DNA from: Alicyclobacillus mali
GTDB taxonomy: Bacteria > Bacillota > Bacilli > Alicyclobacillales > Alicyclobacillaceae
Length of the DNA stretch: 64,000 nt
Reading direction: 5' to 3' (one strand)
NCBI RefSeq assembly: GCF_017329565.1
Contig: NZ_JAFMTT010000003.1
Part shown: one piece after another, positions 27,216 through 36,227 of the stretch
Numbering within the stretch: position 1 is the first letter of the stretch
Layout of the letters: every line of letters begins with the position of its first letter
Notes under the pieces: model-generated
What the model saw: only the letters and a program-made list of their open reading frames with translations
What the model was told of the DNA's origin: nothing
The model's database searches: none
Program-made: the position numbers and the translations under genes

Positions 27216-27719
27216 TCACGATCGTGTCACAGCGCTTCGCGCCTTCAGGCGTTGAAGTGCGATGCAGCATATTTCTTCCAAGGCTAGCTGAAATTCGGCT
27301 TCCTGTGTCTGGTTCAGGCGCTCGCGGACGGATTCGAGGAGCTCCTTGGTTTGCTTTCCGTGTACGCAGAGGACGAAGGGGAATCCGAACTTTTCTTCGT
27401 ACGTTCGCGTCAGCTGTTGAAGTTCGGCTGCTCGCTCGGGGTCAAGGCTCGCGAGTCCCGACCTGCGCTGCTCTTGTGAGGACAACGCGCTCATGGGACT
27501 TTGTTGGCCGAGGCGAGGGTGCGCCTGAATCAGCGCCTCCTGCTCAGGCTGCGGGGCCTGGAACACGACGGAACGCACGGCGCGATCGACTTCCGCCCAA
27601 TCGGAGAATGGGCCGAGGTCATACAAGCGGGCGGCGAAGTGGGGGGAGTGTTCGAAGCAGTCTCCGTAGATCTCCAAGAAGGCGGCTTTCGTCAGTTCTT
27701 GCCACGCACCTGGTGTCAT
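27216..27719 (-). CDS. uraD: OHCU decarboxylase
   Basis: This 167-residue all-helical protein has ALIQAHPRLG, with the catalytic histidine, and YEEKFGFPFVLCVHGK. Both are signatures of 2-oxo-4-hydroxy-4-carboxy-5-ureidoimidazoline decarboxylase, which yields S-allantoin. It heads a three-gene minus-strand unit with uricase and HIU hydrolase, so all three urate-to-allantoin steps are co-transcribed. The start ATG gives MTPGAWQEL; the frame continues upstream into the promoter. Confidence 0.92.
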   Translation of the reverse strand: MTPGAWQELTKAAFLEIYGDCFEHSPHFAARLYDLGPFSDWAEVDRAVRSVVFQAPQPEQEALIQAHPRLGQQSPMSALSSQEQRRSGLASLDPERAAELQQLTRTYEEKFGFPFVLCVHGKQTKELLESVRERLNQTQEAEFQLALEEICCIALQRLKARSAVTRS

Positions 27720-27754
27720 ACTCGTTGTCCTCACCTCGCCACGAAACTTGGTGC

Positions 27755-27786
27755 GATTGTACAGAGCGCCGGTCATTTGCGTCAAT
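27755..27786 (-). promoter_or_regulatory. promoter of the uraD-pucL-uraH unit
   Basis: On the minus strand a TTGACG (-35) is followed after 18 bases by TACAAT (-10), and the uraD start lies about 36 bases downstream of the -10. The -35 hexamer is the edge of a direct-repeat element (27781-27799), so a bound regulator would touch the polymerase site. Confidence 0.65.
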
Positions 27787-27799
27787 ACATCTCACGCAA
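27781..27799. repeat. direct repeat copy 1, putative operator
   Basis: GTCAATACATCTCACGCAA. It recurs with 17 of 19 identical bases 51 bases downstream and includes the minus-strand -35 sequence of the urate operon. Confidence 0.6.
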
Positions 27800-27831
27800 T
27801 GCGGATTCCAAAAACGAAGAGCCTCATTTTG

Positions 27832-27850
27832 GTCAATATATCTCACACAA
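27832..27850. repeat. direct repeat copy 2, putative operator
   Basis: GTCAATATATCTCACACAA, second copy in the same orientation, 51 bases (about five helical turns) from the first. It is preceded by TTG, giving TTGGTCAA, one base from the TTGGTTAA core reported for B. subtilis PucR boxes. Confidence 0.6.
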
Positions 27851-27915
27851 GATGCTCACCATCTGCTATCCTCGACGGAAATCGGTTTGCGCCACCGGCG
27901 CGCAGGAGGTCGCCC

Positions 27916-29277
27916 ATGCGGATTTGGATTCACGACGTGCAGATCATCACGATGAATGCTCGCGACGAGATCGTCCACGGAGATTTGCTCATTGATGGCT
28001 CGCGGATCGCTGCTGTGGGCGATGTGGGACACCCGGGCGATGTCGATCGCGTCATCTCGGCGAAGGGGCTCGTCGCCATGCCGGGATTTGTACAGACGCA
28101 CGTTCACCTTTGTCAGACCTTATTCCGCGGCATGGCGGATGACCTGGAACTCTTGGATTGGCTCAGGACGAGAATCTGGCCGCTCGAAGCGGCGCACGAC
28201 GAGGAGTCGGTCTATGACTCCGCCATGCTCGGAATCGGCGAATTGATTCGGAGCGGGACCACGACCATCGTGGACATGGAGACGGTGCACCACACGGAGG
28301 CTGCTTTTCACGCCATACGAGAGACGGGCATCCGTGCCGTCTCTGGCAAGGTCATGATGGATGACGGAGAAGGCGTGCCGCCCGGGCTGCAGGAGACGAC
28401 GGAGGCTTCGCTGGAGGAGAGTGTGCGCCTGCTTGAGGCGTGGCACGGCCGAGACGAGTCGCGCATTCGGTACGCGTTCTGCCCGCGCTTCGTGTTGTCG
28501 TGCACAGAGCCATTGCTCACGGCGGTTCGCGATTTGTCCCTCAAGTACCAGGTCGACGTCCACACGCACGCGGCCGAAAATCGGGACGAGATCGCACTCG
28601 TGGAGGCCAGCCGAGGCATGCGCAACGTGGCCTATCTGGACCACCTGGGTCTGGCGAACGAACGGCTCATCCTGGCTCACTGCGTCTGGCTGGATGAGCA
28701 TGAGCGCCAAATCCTGGCGCGCCGCGGCGTGCGCGTCGCTCATTGCCCCGGTTCCAATTGCAAATTGGCTTCTGGGATCGCCGATGTTCCCGCGCTCTTG
28801 TCGTCGGGCTGCCAAACGGGCCTGGGTGCCGATGGAGCGCCCTGCAATAACAATCTCGACATGTTCCATGAGATGCGGTATGCCGCGATGTTACAGAAGG
28901 TGACGCGCGGTGCGCTGGCGCTGTCAGCGCGCGACGTTTTGCGCATGGCAACCGTGGGAGGCGCGCACGTGGCCGGTCTCGCGAGCGAAATTGGGAGCCT
29001 CGAACCCGGCAAACTCGCGGACATCATTCTGTTGGATCTCCGAGACTTTCACACCTATCCCTCCGTCGGCGTGGATCCCGTGAGCCGCGTGGTCTACTCG
29101 GCGACGCGCGACAACGTAGTCATGAGCATCATTCACGGGCGGATCGTGATGGAGGGCGGCGTGGTTCTGACGCTCGATCGCGGCGACGTTCTGAAGCGAG
29201 CCGACCGATCCGCCAAGCGGGTGATGCGGCGGGCCTTTGGGGAAACGGGGGTGCCGAGCCATGCCGTGCAAGCCTGA
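27916..29277 (+). CDS. amidohydrolase, probable aminopurine (guanine-type) deaminase
   Basis: The 453-residue product belongs to the chlorohydrolase/cytosine-deaminase branch. It has MPGFVQTHVHLCQTLFRG (metal HxH), VHTHAAEN, LAHCVWL and GLGADGAPCNNNLDMF. The set fits guanine, 8-oxoguanine, S-adenosylhomocysteine or triazine aminohydrolases; sequence reading alone does not separate them. Its place between urate genes and a purine-type permease suggests deamination of guanine or a related base to feed xanthine dehydrogenase. The start ATG is five bases after AGGAGGT; upstream in-frame sequence overlaps the operator region. Confidence 0.8.
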   Translation: MRIWIHDVQIITMNARDEIVHGDLLIDGSRIAAVGDVGHPGDVDRVISAKGLVAMPGFVQTHVHLCQTLFRGMADDLELLDWLRTRIWPLEAAHDEESVYDSAMLGIGELIRSGTTTIVDMETVHHTEAAFHAIRETGIRAVSGKVMMDDGEGVPPGLQETTEASLEESVRLLEAWHGRDESRIRYAFCPRFVLSCTEPLLTAVRDLSLKYQVDVHTHAAENRDEIALVEASRGMRNVAYLDHLGLANERLILAHCVWLDEHERQILARRGVRVAHCPGSNCKLASGIADVPALLSSGCQTGLGADGAPCNNNLDMFHEMRYAAMLQKVTRGALALSARDVLRMATVGGAHVAGLASEIGSLEPGKLADIILLDLRDFHTYPSVGVDPVSRVVYSATRDNVVMSIIHGRIVMEGGVVLTLDRGDVLKRADRSAKRVMRRAFGETGVPSHAVQA

Positions 29278-30502
29278 TCTGTGGCGGCTGGTCGACGACG
29301 CGATGAGCGAGGAGGTGGCGTTTCTTCAGTCCCTGGTGCAAACGCCGACGGACAATCCGCCTGGCGACGCGCGATCCATGCTGGAGATGTTGAAGGTGTC
29401 CTTGGAGCGGCTCGGCATCGAATCCGTAGAGGTCGATCTCGTCGAGGGAGAAGAGGCTGCTCGTTATGGGCAGGTGGCCGCCGGCAGTGTCGTCGCCAGG
29501 CTGTCGTTCGGGGGCGGAGGGCCTGAAGTGGTCCTGAACGCGCATGGCGACGTGGTGCCTCCGGGCCTTGGCTGGACGTACCCACCCTATGGAGGCGTGA
29601 TCGACGGCGGCTATCTCTACGGGCGGGGAGCGGCCGTATCCAAATCCGACATCGCGGTCTACACGTTTGCGGCGCTCGCGGTGAAACGCCTCGGCGCGGC
29701 GGGGTGCGGGCGAGTCGCGCTGGTCTTCAATATGGACGAGGAGACTGGCGGTCATCTCGGCCCTCGCCGGCTGTTGGAGCGGGGCGCGATTGCGCCCGAT
29801 TACGCCCTGTGCGCGGGTTCGACGTACACCCTGGGCGTGGCACACAACGGCTGTTTGCACCTGGAAGTCCGGCTCACGGGGCGATCCGCCCATGCGGCCA
29901 TGCCCCATCTCGGCGCGGATGCGCTGGAGGCGGGGAACGCCTTGTTGACTCGCCTGTATCGGTATCGGGACGAGATCGGCACCCTTCGTTCGCGCGTGCC
30001 GGGCATTGAACGGCCCACGCTGGTGGTGGGCACCTGCCACGCCGGCATCCACACCAACGTCGTGCCAGACGCGTGCGTGATCCGGCTGGATCGCCGTGTC
30101 ATTCCCGAAGAGGATCTGGATCTCGTCGAGGCAGAGCTGCGAGCTGTCATCGCGGAGAGCGTTCGTCCGTTCCCGGACGTCCGCTGTGAGGTGACGCAGC
30201 TGTTGCGCGCCGAAAGCTTACGCCCCCTTGCCCTTGGCACGCCACTTCACGAAGCGCTTGAACGGAATGCCCTCGCTGTCATCGGCGAACACCTTCCGGC
30301 AGAGGGGGTGCCGCTGTACACGGACGCGCGGCACTTCGCATCCTTCGGCATTCCGGTCATCATGTACGGTGCGGGGCCGCGCCACCTCGCGGATGCGCGC
30401 GGACATCGTGCGGACGAGCGCGTGAGCCTGCGCGATCTCGCCCTCGCCACGCGTGTGGCGGCAGGAACGCTGGCGGATCTCCTGGGCATTGCATGTGTAT
30501 GA
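29261..30502 (+). CDS. M20-family metallohydrolase
   Basis: The 413-residue product is an ArgE/DapE/ACY1-type M20 enzyme. LNAHGDVVPPG supplies the first metal His and Asp, GRGAAVSKSD the bridging Asp, and NMDEETGG the catalytic Glu pair. Substrates in the family are N-acyl or ureido amino acids and dipeptides. It overlaps the end of the aminohydrolase gene by 17 bases, so it is probably part of the same purine unit. A ureido-compound hydrolase role would fit, but this is inference. Confidence 0.82.
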   Translation: MPCKPDLWRLVDDAMSEEVAFLQSLVQTPTDNPPGDARSMLEMLKVSLERLGIESVEVDLVEGEEAARYGQVAAGSVVARLSFGGGGPEVVLNAHGDVVPPGLGWTYPPYGGVIDGGYLYGRGAAVSKSDIAVYTFAALAVKRLGAAGCGRVALVFNMDEETGGHLGPRRLLERGAIAPDYALCAGSTYTLGVAHNGCLHLEVRLTGRSAHAAMPHLGADALEAGNALLTRLYRYRDEIGTLRSRVPGIERPTLVVGTCHAGIHTNVVPDACVIRLDRRVIPEEDLDLVEAELRAVIAESVRPFPDVRCEVTQLLRAESLRPLALGTPLHEALERNALAVIGEHLPAEGVPLYTDARHFASFGIPVIMYGAGPRHLADARGHRADERVSLRDLALATRVAAGTLADLLGIACV

Positions 30503-30608
30503 TAGATATCATGACATATAGGTTGTGAATGGCGCACAAACGTCGAAGGGTCACTTCGGAAACATCGCACGAAAACACAGTCTAGGTAAGATAACATTAC
30601 ATATCTGG

Positions 30609-30637
30609 TTGCTCATGTTCGGTTCTCTCACTAAGAT
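30609..30637 (+). promoter_or_regulatory. promoter of the NCS1 permease operon
   Basis: TTGCTC and TAAGAT are separated by 17 bases, about 45 bases before the permease start. Just upstream lies AAGATAACATTACAT (30588-30602), similar to a sequence in front of the second NCS1 permease promoter. The remainder of 30503-30681 shows no gene. Confidence 0.5.
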
Positions 30638-30681
30638 TCGAAGCAAGATCACATTCTCGATTTCGAAAGGGGAGAGAATCC

Positions 30682-32157
30682 GTGGCGCAACCGGTCGAAA
30701 GCGTGACGTCGTTCACACAGCCGTACGATCCGTCGCTATACAACGAGGACTTGGCCCCCGTTTCTCCCGAGAAAAAGACGTGGAGTTGGGTCAACTTCAC
30801 CACCGTGTGGATGGGCATGGTGCACAACATCGTCTCGTACGAGACGGCCGCGAGTCTCCTGGGGCTTGGCATGAACGTTTCGCAAGCCATCTTCACCGTG
30901 GTGGTGGCCAACGCCATCCTCATCCTCGCGATGTGCCTGAACAGCGTTGCGGGAGCCAAATATGGATTGCCTTTTCCCGTGCTCGCTCGGGCCGCGTTTG
31001 GGCACCGAGGTGCTCAAATACCCGTGTTTTTCCGGGCGTTCGTGGCCATCTTTTGGTTCTCGATTCAGGCGTACGCCGGCAGCGAGGCGCTGTCCACCGT
31101 TCTCGGCGCGCTCATTCCCGGCTGGAATCACCTCGGCGCTCACCACGTCATCGGCATGGGCTTGAACATGCTGATTGCTGTGCTCGCATTTTGGCTGTTA
31201 CACGCGTGGATCGTGTCGCATGGCATTGAACGGGTTCGCCACTTCGAACTCTGGGCTGGGCCACTCGTCATTGTCCTGGGGCTCGGACTTGTCGGCTGGG
31301 CGTTGTCCGTCGCCCACGGGTTCGGACCGGCGTTCTCGGAGCCGTCTCGACTGCACGGCGCGAAGTTTTGGAGTGTATTCGGACTCACCGTGACGGGGCT
31401 CATCGGCTCGTGGAGCACGCTCGTGTTGAATATCCCGGATTTCACGCGCTTTGCACGTTCGCAAAAGGACCAGGTGGTCGGGCAAGCCGTGGGTCTTCCA
31501 GGCACGGCCATCCTGTTCTCGTTCATGAGCATCGTCATCACCTCGGGTACCTTGATCGCGTTCGGCAAGGCCGTGATTGACCCGGTTCAACTCATCGGCC
31601 ATTTTCACAGTCCAGTGGTGCAGGTGCTCGGTTGTCTCGCGCTCGTCGTCGCCACGTTGTCGGTCAATGTCGCCGCCAATCTCGTGTCGCCCGCCTACGA
31701 TCTCGTCAACATGTTCCCCAAGCGGCTCAACTTCGTGCGAGCAGGGCTCATTGCGATTGTCGTGGGATTTCTGTTTGCGCCTTGGGCGTGGTACGACAAC
31801 GCCGGTGTCATTTTCAGCGTGCTGAACGCGATAGGAGGTGGGCTGGGACCTGTTGCAGGCATCATGATGGCGGACTTCTACTTGGTGCGAAAGCGGCAGT
31901 ACGAAGTCGACGCCTTTTACACGGCGGACGGCGGGTTCCGCTACCGCGCCGGATGGAATCCAAAGGCCTTGGTTTCGTTGGGGGCAGGGCTCTTGGCATC
32001 GTTCATCGGGCTGCTGGCGCCTTCGCTGTCGGAATTGTACAACTACTCTTGGTTCTTGGGGCTTTTCGTGGGAGGTCTCTGTTACGCGATGCTCATGACA
32101 TTGGGTGAAGATCCGGTGCGCCACGAGGACGACTGGCTCGTCGGGGACATCGAGTAG
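30682..32157 (+). CDS. NCS1-family nucleobase/allantoin permease
   Basis: The 491-residue protein has about twelve membrane helices and NCS1 landmarks: KKTWSWVNFTTVWMG at helix 1, PVLARAAFGHRGAQIPVFFRA, LNIPDFTRFARSQ and the C-terminal GPVAGIMMADFYLVRKR. NCS1 carriers take up allantoin, cytosine, uracil, hydantoins or purines with a cation. The gene sits between purine genes and dihydropyrimidinase, so allantoin (PucI-like) or uracil/hydantoin are the likeliest substrates. The start is a GTG behind GAAAGGGGAGAG. Confidence 0.88.
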   Translation: MAQPVESVTSFTQPYDPSLYNEDLAPVSPEKKTWSWVNFTTVWMGMVHNIVSYETAASLLGLGMNVSQAIFTVVVANAILILAMCLNSVAGAKYGLPFPVLARAAFGHRGAQIPVFFRAFVAIFWFSIQAYAGSEALSTVLGALIPGWNHLGAHHVIGMGLNMLIAVLAFWLLHAWIVSHGIERVRHFELWAGPLVIVLGLGLVGWALSVAHGFGPAFSEPSRLHGAKFWSVFGLTVTGLIGSWSTLVLNIPDFTRFARSQKDQVVGQAVGLPGTAILFSFMSIVITSGTLIAFGKAVIDPVQLIGHFHSPVVQVLGCLALVVATLSVNVAANLVSPAYDLVNMFPKRLNFVRAGLIAIVVGFLFAPWAWYDNAGVIFSVLNAIGGGLGPVAGIMMADFYLVRKRQYEVDAFYTADGGFRYRAGWNPKALVSLGAGLLASFIGLLAPSLSELYNYSWFLGLFVGGLCYAMLMTLGEDPVRHEDDWLVGDIE

Positions 32158-32173
32158 GCAGGAGGCGAGCGAC

Positions 32174-33613
32174 GTGACGGCAGTTTGGGTTCGCGGTGGG
32201 ATGATTGTGACGGCGTCGGACGTGTTTGCAGGAGATGTGTGGATTGAGGACGGCGTCATCCGCCAGGTGGGTGTTGTAAGGCCTTCGGGCGAAGCTCACA
32301 TCATCGATGCGCCGGGTATGTACGTCATGCCCGGCGCCATCGACGAGCACACGCACATGGGAATGCCGTTCAACGGCACAGTGAGCGCGGATTGGGACAC
32401 GGAAACGATTGCGGCTGCTATCGGGGGCACTACAACGATTGTGGACTTCGCCATTCAGCGGCGTGGGGGCACGCTGGTGGAGGCCATTGAAACATGGCGA
32501 AACAAGGCCGATGGTCGCACCGCCATTGACTATGGCCTTCACGTTGCCATCACGGACCCTCGGCCGGAGGTGATTGCGGAAATCCCCGAGGCAGTGAAAC
32601 GCGGCGTCACAACCGTCAAGGTGTTCATGGCGTACAAGGGCGAGATGATGGTGGACGATACGGCGCTATTCCAGACGCTCTTGGCCGCGCGCGAGGTCGG
32701 TGCGCTCGTCATGATACACGCAGAAAACGGAGATGCGGTCGTGCTGTTGCAAGATCGTCTGTATGAAGCCAACAAACGAGCGCCTCGATATCACGCAGAA
32801 AGTCGTCCGCTGGAAGTGGAGGCCGAGGCGACGCGGCGAGCCATTGCGCTCGCGAAACTCGCCGACGCACCGCTCTTCATCGTGCACGTGACTGGGCGCG
32901 AGCCAATGGAAGAGATTCGGCGGGCGCGTCACCGTGGACAGCGCGTGTACGGAGAGACCTGCCCACAGTATCTGCTGCTCGACGAATCTTATCTGGTGCT
33001 GCCTGGATTTGAGGGTGCCAAGTACGTGTGTTCGCCTCCTCTCCGCCATGCGTCGCATCAGGAGGCGCTTTGGACGGCCTTGGCCGAAGGCGTTCTGCAG
33101 ACCATCGGGACGGATCACTGCTCGTTCAATTTCCGCGAGCAAAAGCACATGGGCAGAGACGACTTCCGCAAGATCCCGAACGGACTGAATGGCATTGAAA
33201 ACTGGGTGCAGCTCATCTACACCTACGGCGTGTGCCAAGGAAGAATCTCGTTGTCTCGCATGGTGGATCTCATCTCCACCCAGCCCGCAAAACTGATGGG
33301 CCTATACCCGCGAAAAGGGACGCTCGCCGTGGGCGCAGACGCGGATCTTCTCATCTACGATCCGTCCGGCAGCACCACGATCACGGCACAAACGCAGCAT
33401 CAAAACAGCGACTACAACGCGTACGAAGGGTTTGTCGTGCAGGGAAAGCCGCAATGGGTCCTGCTTCGAGGAAACGTGATCGTCCAAGAGGGGAAGCACG
33501 TGGGTACCTTGCAGGACGGGCGATTTGTACCATGCAGCCCGTATTCCGCCGCGTACGGGGAGAAAGCGCCGTTCGACTCGCGCCAGCTTCAGGCGGAACT
33601 CGTCGACGCATGA
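32174..33613 (+). CDS. hydA: dihydropyrimidinase (D-hydantoinase)
   Basis: The 479-residue product has DEHTHMGMPFNG (metal HxH), the carboxylated lysine in VKVFMAYKGEMM, MIHAENGD, FIVHVTG and GTDHCSF. It opens dihydrouracil or dihydrothymine to N-carbamoyl-beta-amino acids. The GTG start lies eight bases after AGGAGG. It is the second enzyme of the reductive pyrimidine route, and the first (PreT/PreA) and third (ureidopropionase) enzymes follow, which favours this over a general hydantoinase. Confidence 0.9.
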   Translation: MTAVWVRGGMIVTASDVFAGDVWIEDGVIRQVGVVRPSGEAHIIDAPGMYVMPGAIDEHTHMGMPFNGTVSADWDTETIAAAIGGTTTIVDFAIQRRGGTLVEAIETWRNKADGRTAIDYGLHVAITDPRPEVIAEIPEAVKRGVTTVKVFMAYKGEMMVDDTALFQTLLAAREVGALVMIHAENGDAVVLLQDRLYEANKRAPRYHAESRPLEVEAEATRRAIALAKLADAPLFIVHVTGREPMEEIRRARHRGQRVYGETCPQYLLLDESYLVLPGFEGAKYVCSPPLRHASHQEALWTALAEGVLQTIGTDHCSFNFREQKHMGRDDFRKIPNGLNGIENWVQLIYTYGVCQGRISLSRMVDLISTQPAKLMGLYPRKGTLAVGADADLLIYDPSGSTTITAQTQHQNSDYNAYEGFVVQGKPQWVLLRGNVIVQEGKHVGTLQDGRFVPCSPYSAAYGEKAPFDSRQLQAELVDA

Positions 33614-33636
33614 ACGGGCGAATGGAGGTGGCGCAG

Positions 33637-34977
33637 ATGATGGGTGCAGAGGCCGTCCAAGGACCTTGGTCTTCGACGATAAGCGACGTGGAAGCGATGG
33701 CGGAGGCCGCGCGGTGCCTGTTCTGCGAGGATCCGCCCTGTGTTCGGGCCTGCCCGACCGGGATCGACATTCCGCTGTTCATTCGCAAAATTGCGTCGGG
33801 CAACCGAGTGGGCGCGGCCAAGACCATTTTTGACGCGAACCCGCTTGGTTCGAGTTGCGCGCGGGTGTGTCCGACGGACGAACTGTGCGAAGGCGCTTGT
33901 GTTTGGGGGAAATCCTCGCGACCTGTGGAAATCGGCCGTCTGCAACAGTACGCGACGGATGCGGTACTCGAGCGTGGTGTGGCGCTGTATGATCCGCCGT
34001 CTCAGCCCATTCCGTATCGATTTGCCATTATTGGCGCCGGGCCGGCGGGCCTGGCTGCCGCGAGGGAACTCGCGCTCGCCGGTGCGCAGGTCACTGTCTA
34101 CGAGCGTGAACAATCTCCGGGAGGTCTCAACACGTACGGCATTCCTCCGTTTCGGCTTTCGGAGGGCGTGGCAGTTGCCGAAGCGGAGATGATTCTCTCG
34201 CTGGGTGTTCGTTTCGAAAGAGGGGTGGACGTGGGGATGCATGTGCGACCCGAACAGCTTGTGGATTCGTGCGACGGTGTTCTGCTCGCGTGCGGGCTTG
34301 GCGCAGGTAAACGGTTGGGCATCGAGGGCGAAGAGCTTGATGGCGTCATGGACGCCATCACGTTTCTCCGGATGGCCAAGGAGGGGCGCGCGCGTGCGGG
34401 CCGCGAGGTGGTGGTGATTGGAGCGGGAAACACCGCGATGGATGCTGCGACCACGGCGCGCCGCCTGGGTGCGGAACGCGTGACCATCGTATACCGGCGT
34501 TCGGAGAAGGAAATGACGGCATATCGCTTCGAGTATGCGTTTGCGAAATCGGAAGGTGTGCAATTCCGCTGGAAGTTAATGCCCGTAAGATTCGTCGGCG
34601 AGGGCGCGGTCCAGGAAGTCAGATGCCGTCAGACTGAGCTCGATCCGTCCGGTGCATGGCGACTTGCGGAACGTGAGGAGCGATTGTCGGCCGATCAGGT
34701 CATTGTCGCCATTGGGCAAGCGCGTCGATGGGATCTGCTCGACGCCTTCCAAGTCCCGCACCGCGACGGCGCCGTCACAGTGGATGAACAAGGGCGCACG
34801 CGTCGCCCCAAGGTGTATGCCGCTGGAGACTGCGTGTGGAGCGGGAAAGGTGCAGAAGCAACGGTCGTTGTTGCCGTTGAACAAGGGAAACGGGCTGCGC
34901 TAGCTATGCTGAAAGACGCACGGTCGCGGCGTGTTGAACATGGACTAGCGACGGAGGGATCTGCATGGCCGACTTGA
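33637..34977 (+). CDS. preT: dihydropyrimidine dehydrogenase subunit PreT (NAD/FAD, Fe-S)
   Basis: The N-terminal 100 residues hold eight clustered cysteines for two [4Fe-4S] centres (CLFCEDPPCVRACPTG and CARVCPTDELCEGAC). A GltD-like flavin domain follows with FAIIGAGPAGLAAA and the NAD-binding VVVIGAGNTAMDAA. With PreA it reduces uracil and thymine using NADH. The chosen ATG lies eight bases after GGAGG; an earlier ATG overlaps the hydA stop codon. The gene ends inside the first codons of preA. Confidence 0.9.
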   Translation: MMGAEAVQGPWSSTISDVEAMAEAARCLFCEDPPCVRACPTGIDIPLFIRKIASGNRVGAAKTIFDANPLGSSCARVCPTDELCEGACVWGKSSRPVEIGRLQQYATDAVLERGVALYDPPSQPIPYRFAIIGAGPAGLAAARELALAGAQVTVYEREQSPGGLNTYGIPPFRLSEGVAVAEAEMILSLGVRFERGVDVGMHVRPEQLVDSCDGVLLACGLGAGKRLGIEGEELDGVMDAITFLRMAKEGRARAGREVVVIGAGNTAMDAATTARRLGAERVTIVYRRSEKEMTAYRFEYAFAKSEGVQFRWKLMPVRFVGEGAVQEVRCRQTELDPSGAWRLAEREERLSADQVIVAIGQARRWDLLDAFQVPHRDGAVTVDEQGRTRRPKVYAAGDCVWSGKGAEATVVVAVEQGKRAALAMLKDARSRRVEHGLATEGSAWPT

Positions 34978-36209
34978 CGGTCGAAATGGCAGGCATTCGC
35001 TCGCCCAATCCCTTTTGGCTCGCGTCCGCTCCTCCCACTAACACGGGCTTTCAGGTGGAGCGCGCGTTTGAAGCGGGATGGGGAGGGGCTGTATGGAAGA
35101 CACTCACGGATCGGCCGGTGCGCAATGTGTCTTCGCGCTTCGGGTCGCTTCATCTTGCAGATAAGCGGATGGTGGGTTTCAACAATATCGAACTCATCTC
35201 GGATCGCCCGTTCGAAGACAATCTGGCGGAAATTCGGCAAGTCAAGCGCCGATTCCCCGATAGAGCTGTCGTGGCGTCCCTGATGATTGAACCGGACAAG
35301 AAGCAGTGGCAAGAAGCGGTGCGCAAGGTCGAGGATGCGGGCGTGGACGGGATCGAGCTGAACTTCGGCTGTCCGCACGGCATGGTGGAGCGCGGGATGG
35401 GCGCAGCTGTCGGGCAACACCCGGATCTCATTGAGCGCCAAACTTCGTGGGTCAAGTCCGCTGCGACGGTGCCTGTCATTGCCAAACTGACCCCGAATGT
35501 GACCGACATTCGCGCATCCGCAAGGGCCGCGGTGGCAGGCGGAGCGGACGCCATCAGTCTCATCAACACCATCAACTCCATCATCGGTGTGGATCTGAAG
35601 GCGTGCGTGCCCCGGCCAACGGTTGCGGGGCTCGGGACGCACGGCGGGTACTGTGGGCCCGCGGTCAAGCCCATTGCGCTGTACATGGTGGCTGAGTGTG
35701 CCAAGGACGACACCGTCGGCGTGCCCATTTCGGGCATTGGCGGCATTGCCACGTGGCAAGACGCAGTGGAGTTCCTATTGCTGGGGGCTTGGGCGGTGCA
35801 GGTGTGCACGGCGGTGATGCAACACGGCTTTCGCATCATCGAAGATCTGGTCGACGGCCTGAACCGCTTTCTGGACGACAATGGAATTGGTGGCGTGCGC
35901 GATATCGTGGGGAAGGCGCTGCCGAACTATGTGCCGTTTGGGTCGCTCGATCTCGACCACCGTGTAGTGGCTGCTATCGATGCTGACCGATGCATCGGCT
36001 GCTACAAGTGTTACATCGCGTGCCTGGACGCAGCTCATCAAGCCATCGCACCGGGTGATGCCGAGGCCCGCGTGCCGAGTGTGCTGGTGGATGAGTGCGT
36101 GGGTTGTAATCTCTGCGAAGCGGTGTGTCCGGTTGCATGCATTGAGATGGTTCCCATGGCTGAACTCGCCGGGGCGCATCCATTGACGAGTGTCAGCGCA
36201 CACCCATGA
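34965..36209 (+). CDS. preA: dihydropyrimidine dehydrogenase subunit PreA
   Basis: The 414-residue product is a dihydroorotate-dehydrogenase-like barrel (PNPFWLASAPPTNT, GIELNFGCPHGM, ISLINTINSI, SGIGGIATWQDA) binding FMN. A C-terminal ferredoxin module has two 4Fe-4S motifs (CIGCYKCYIAC and CVGCNLCEAVCPV). The cysteine in NFGCPHG is in the region of substrate binding. It overlaps preT by 13 bases, which fits a tight complex. Confidence 0.92.
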   Translation: MADLTVEMAGIRSPNPFWLASAPPTNTGFQVERAFEAGWGGAVWKTLTDRPVRNVSSRFGSLHLADKRMVGFNNIELISDRPFEDNLAEIRQVKRRFPDRAVVASLMIEPDKKQWQEAVRKVEDAGVDGIELNFGCPHGMVERGMGAAVGQHPDLIERQTSWVKSAATVPVIAKLTPNVTDIRASARAAVAGGADAISLINTINSIIGVDLKACVPRPTVAGLGTHGGYCGPAVKPIALYMVAECAKDDTVGVPISGIGGIATWQDAVEFLLLGAWAVQVCTAVMQHGFRIIEDLVDGLNRFLDDNGIGGVRDIVGKALPNYVPFGSLDLDHRVVAAIDADRCIGCYKCYIACLDAAHQAIAPGDAEARVPSVLVDECVGCNLCEAVCPVACIEMVPMAELAGAHPLTSVSAHP

Positions 36210-36227
36210 CAGCGAGGAGGGGCTCAA

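Noticed and set aside
30525..31229. Plus-strand frame of 234 codons overlapping the NCS1 permease
   Set aside because: It is an alternative frame of the permease with His- and Arg-rich low-quality sequence; the permease frame has clear helices and motifs.
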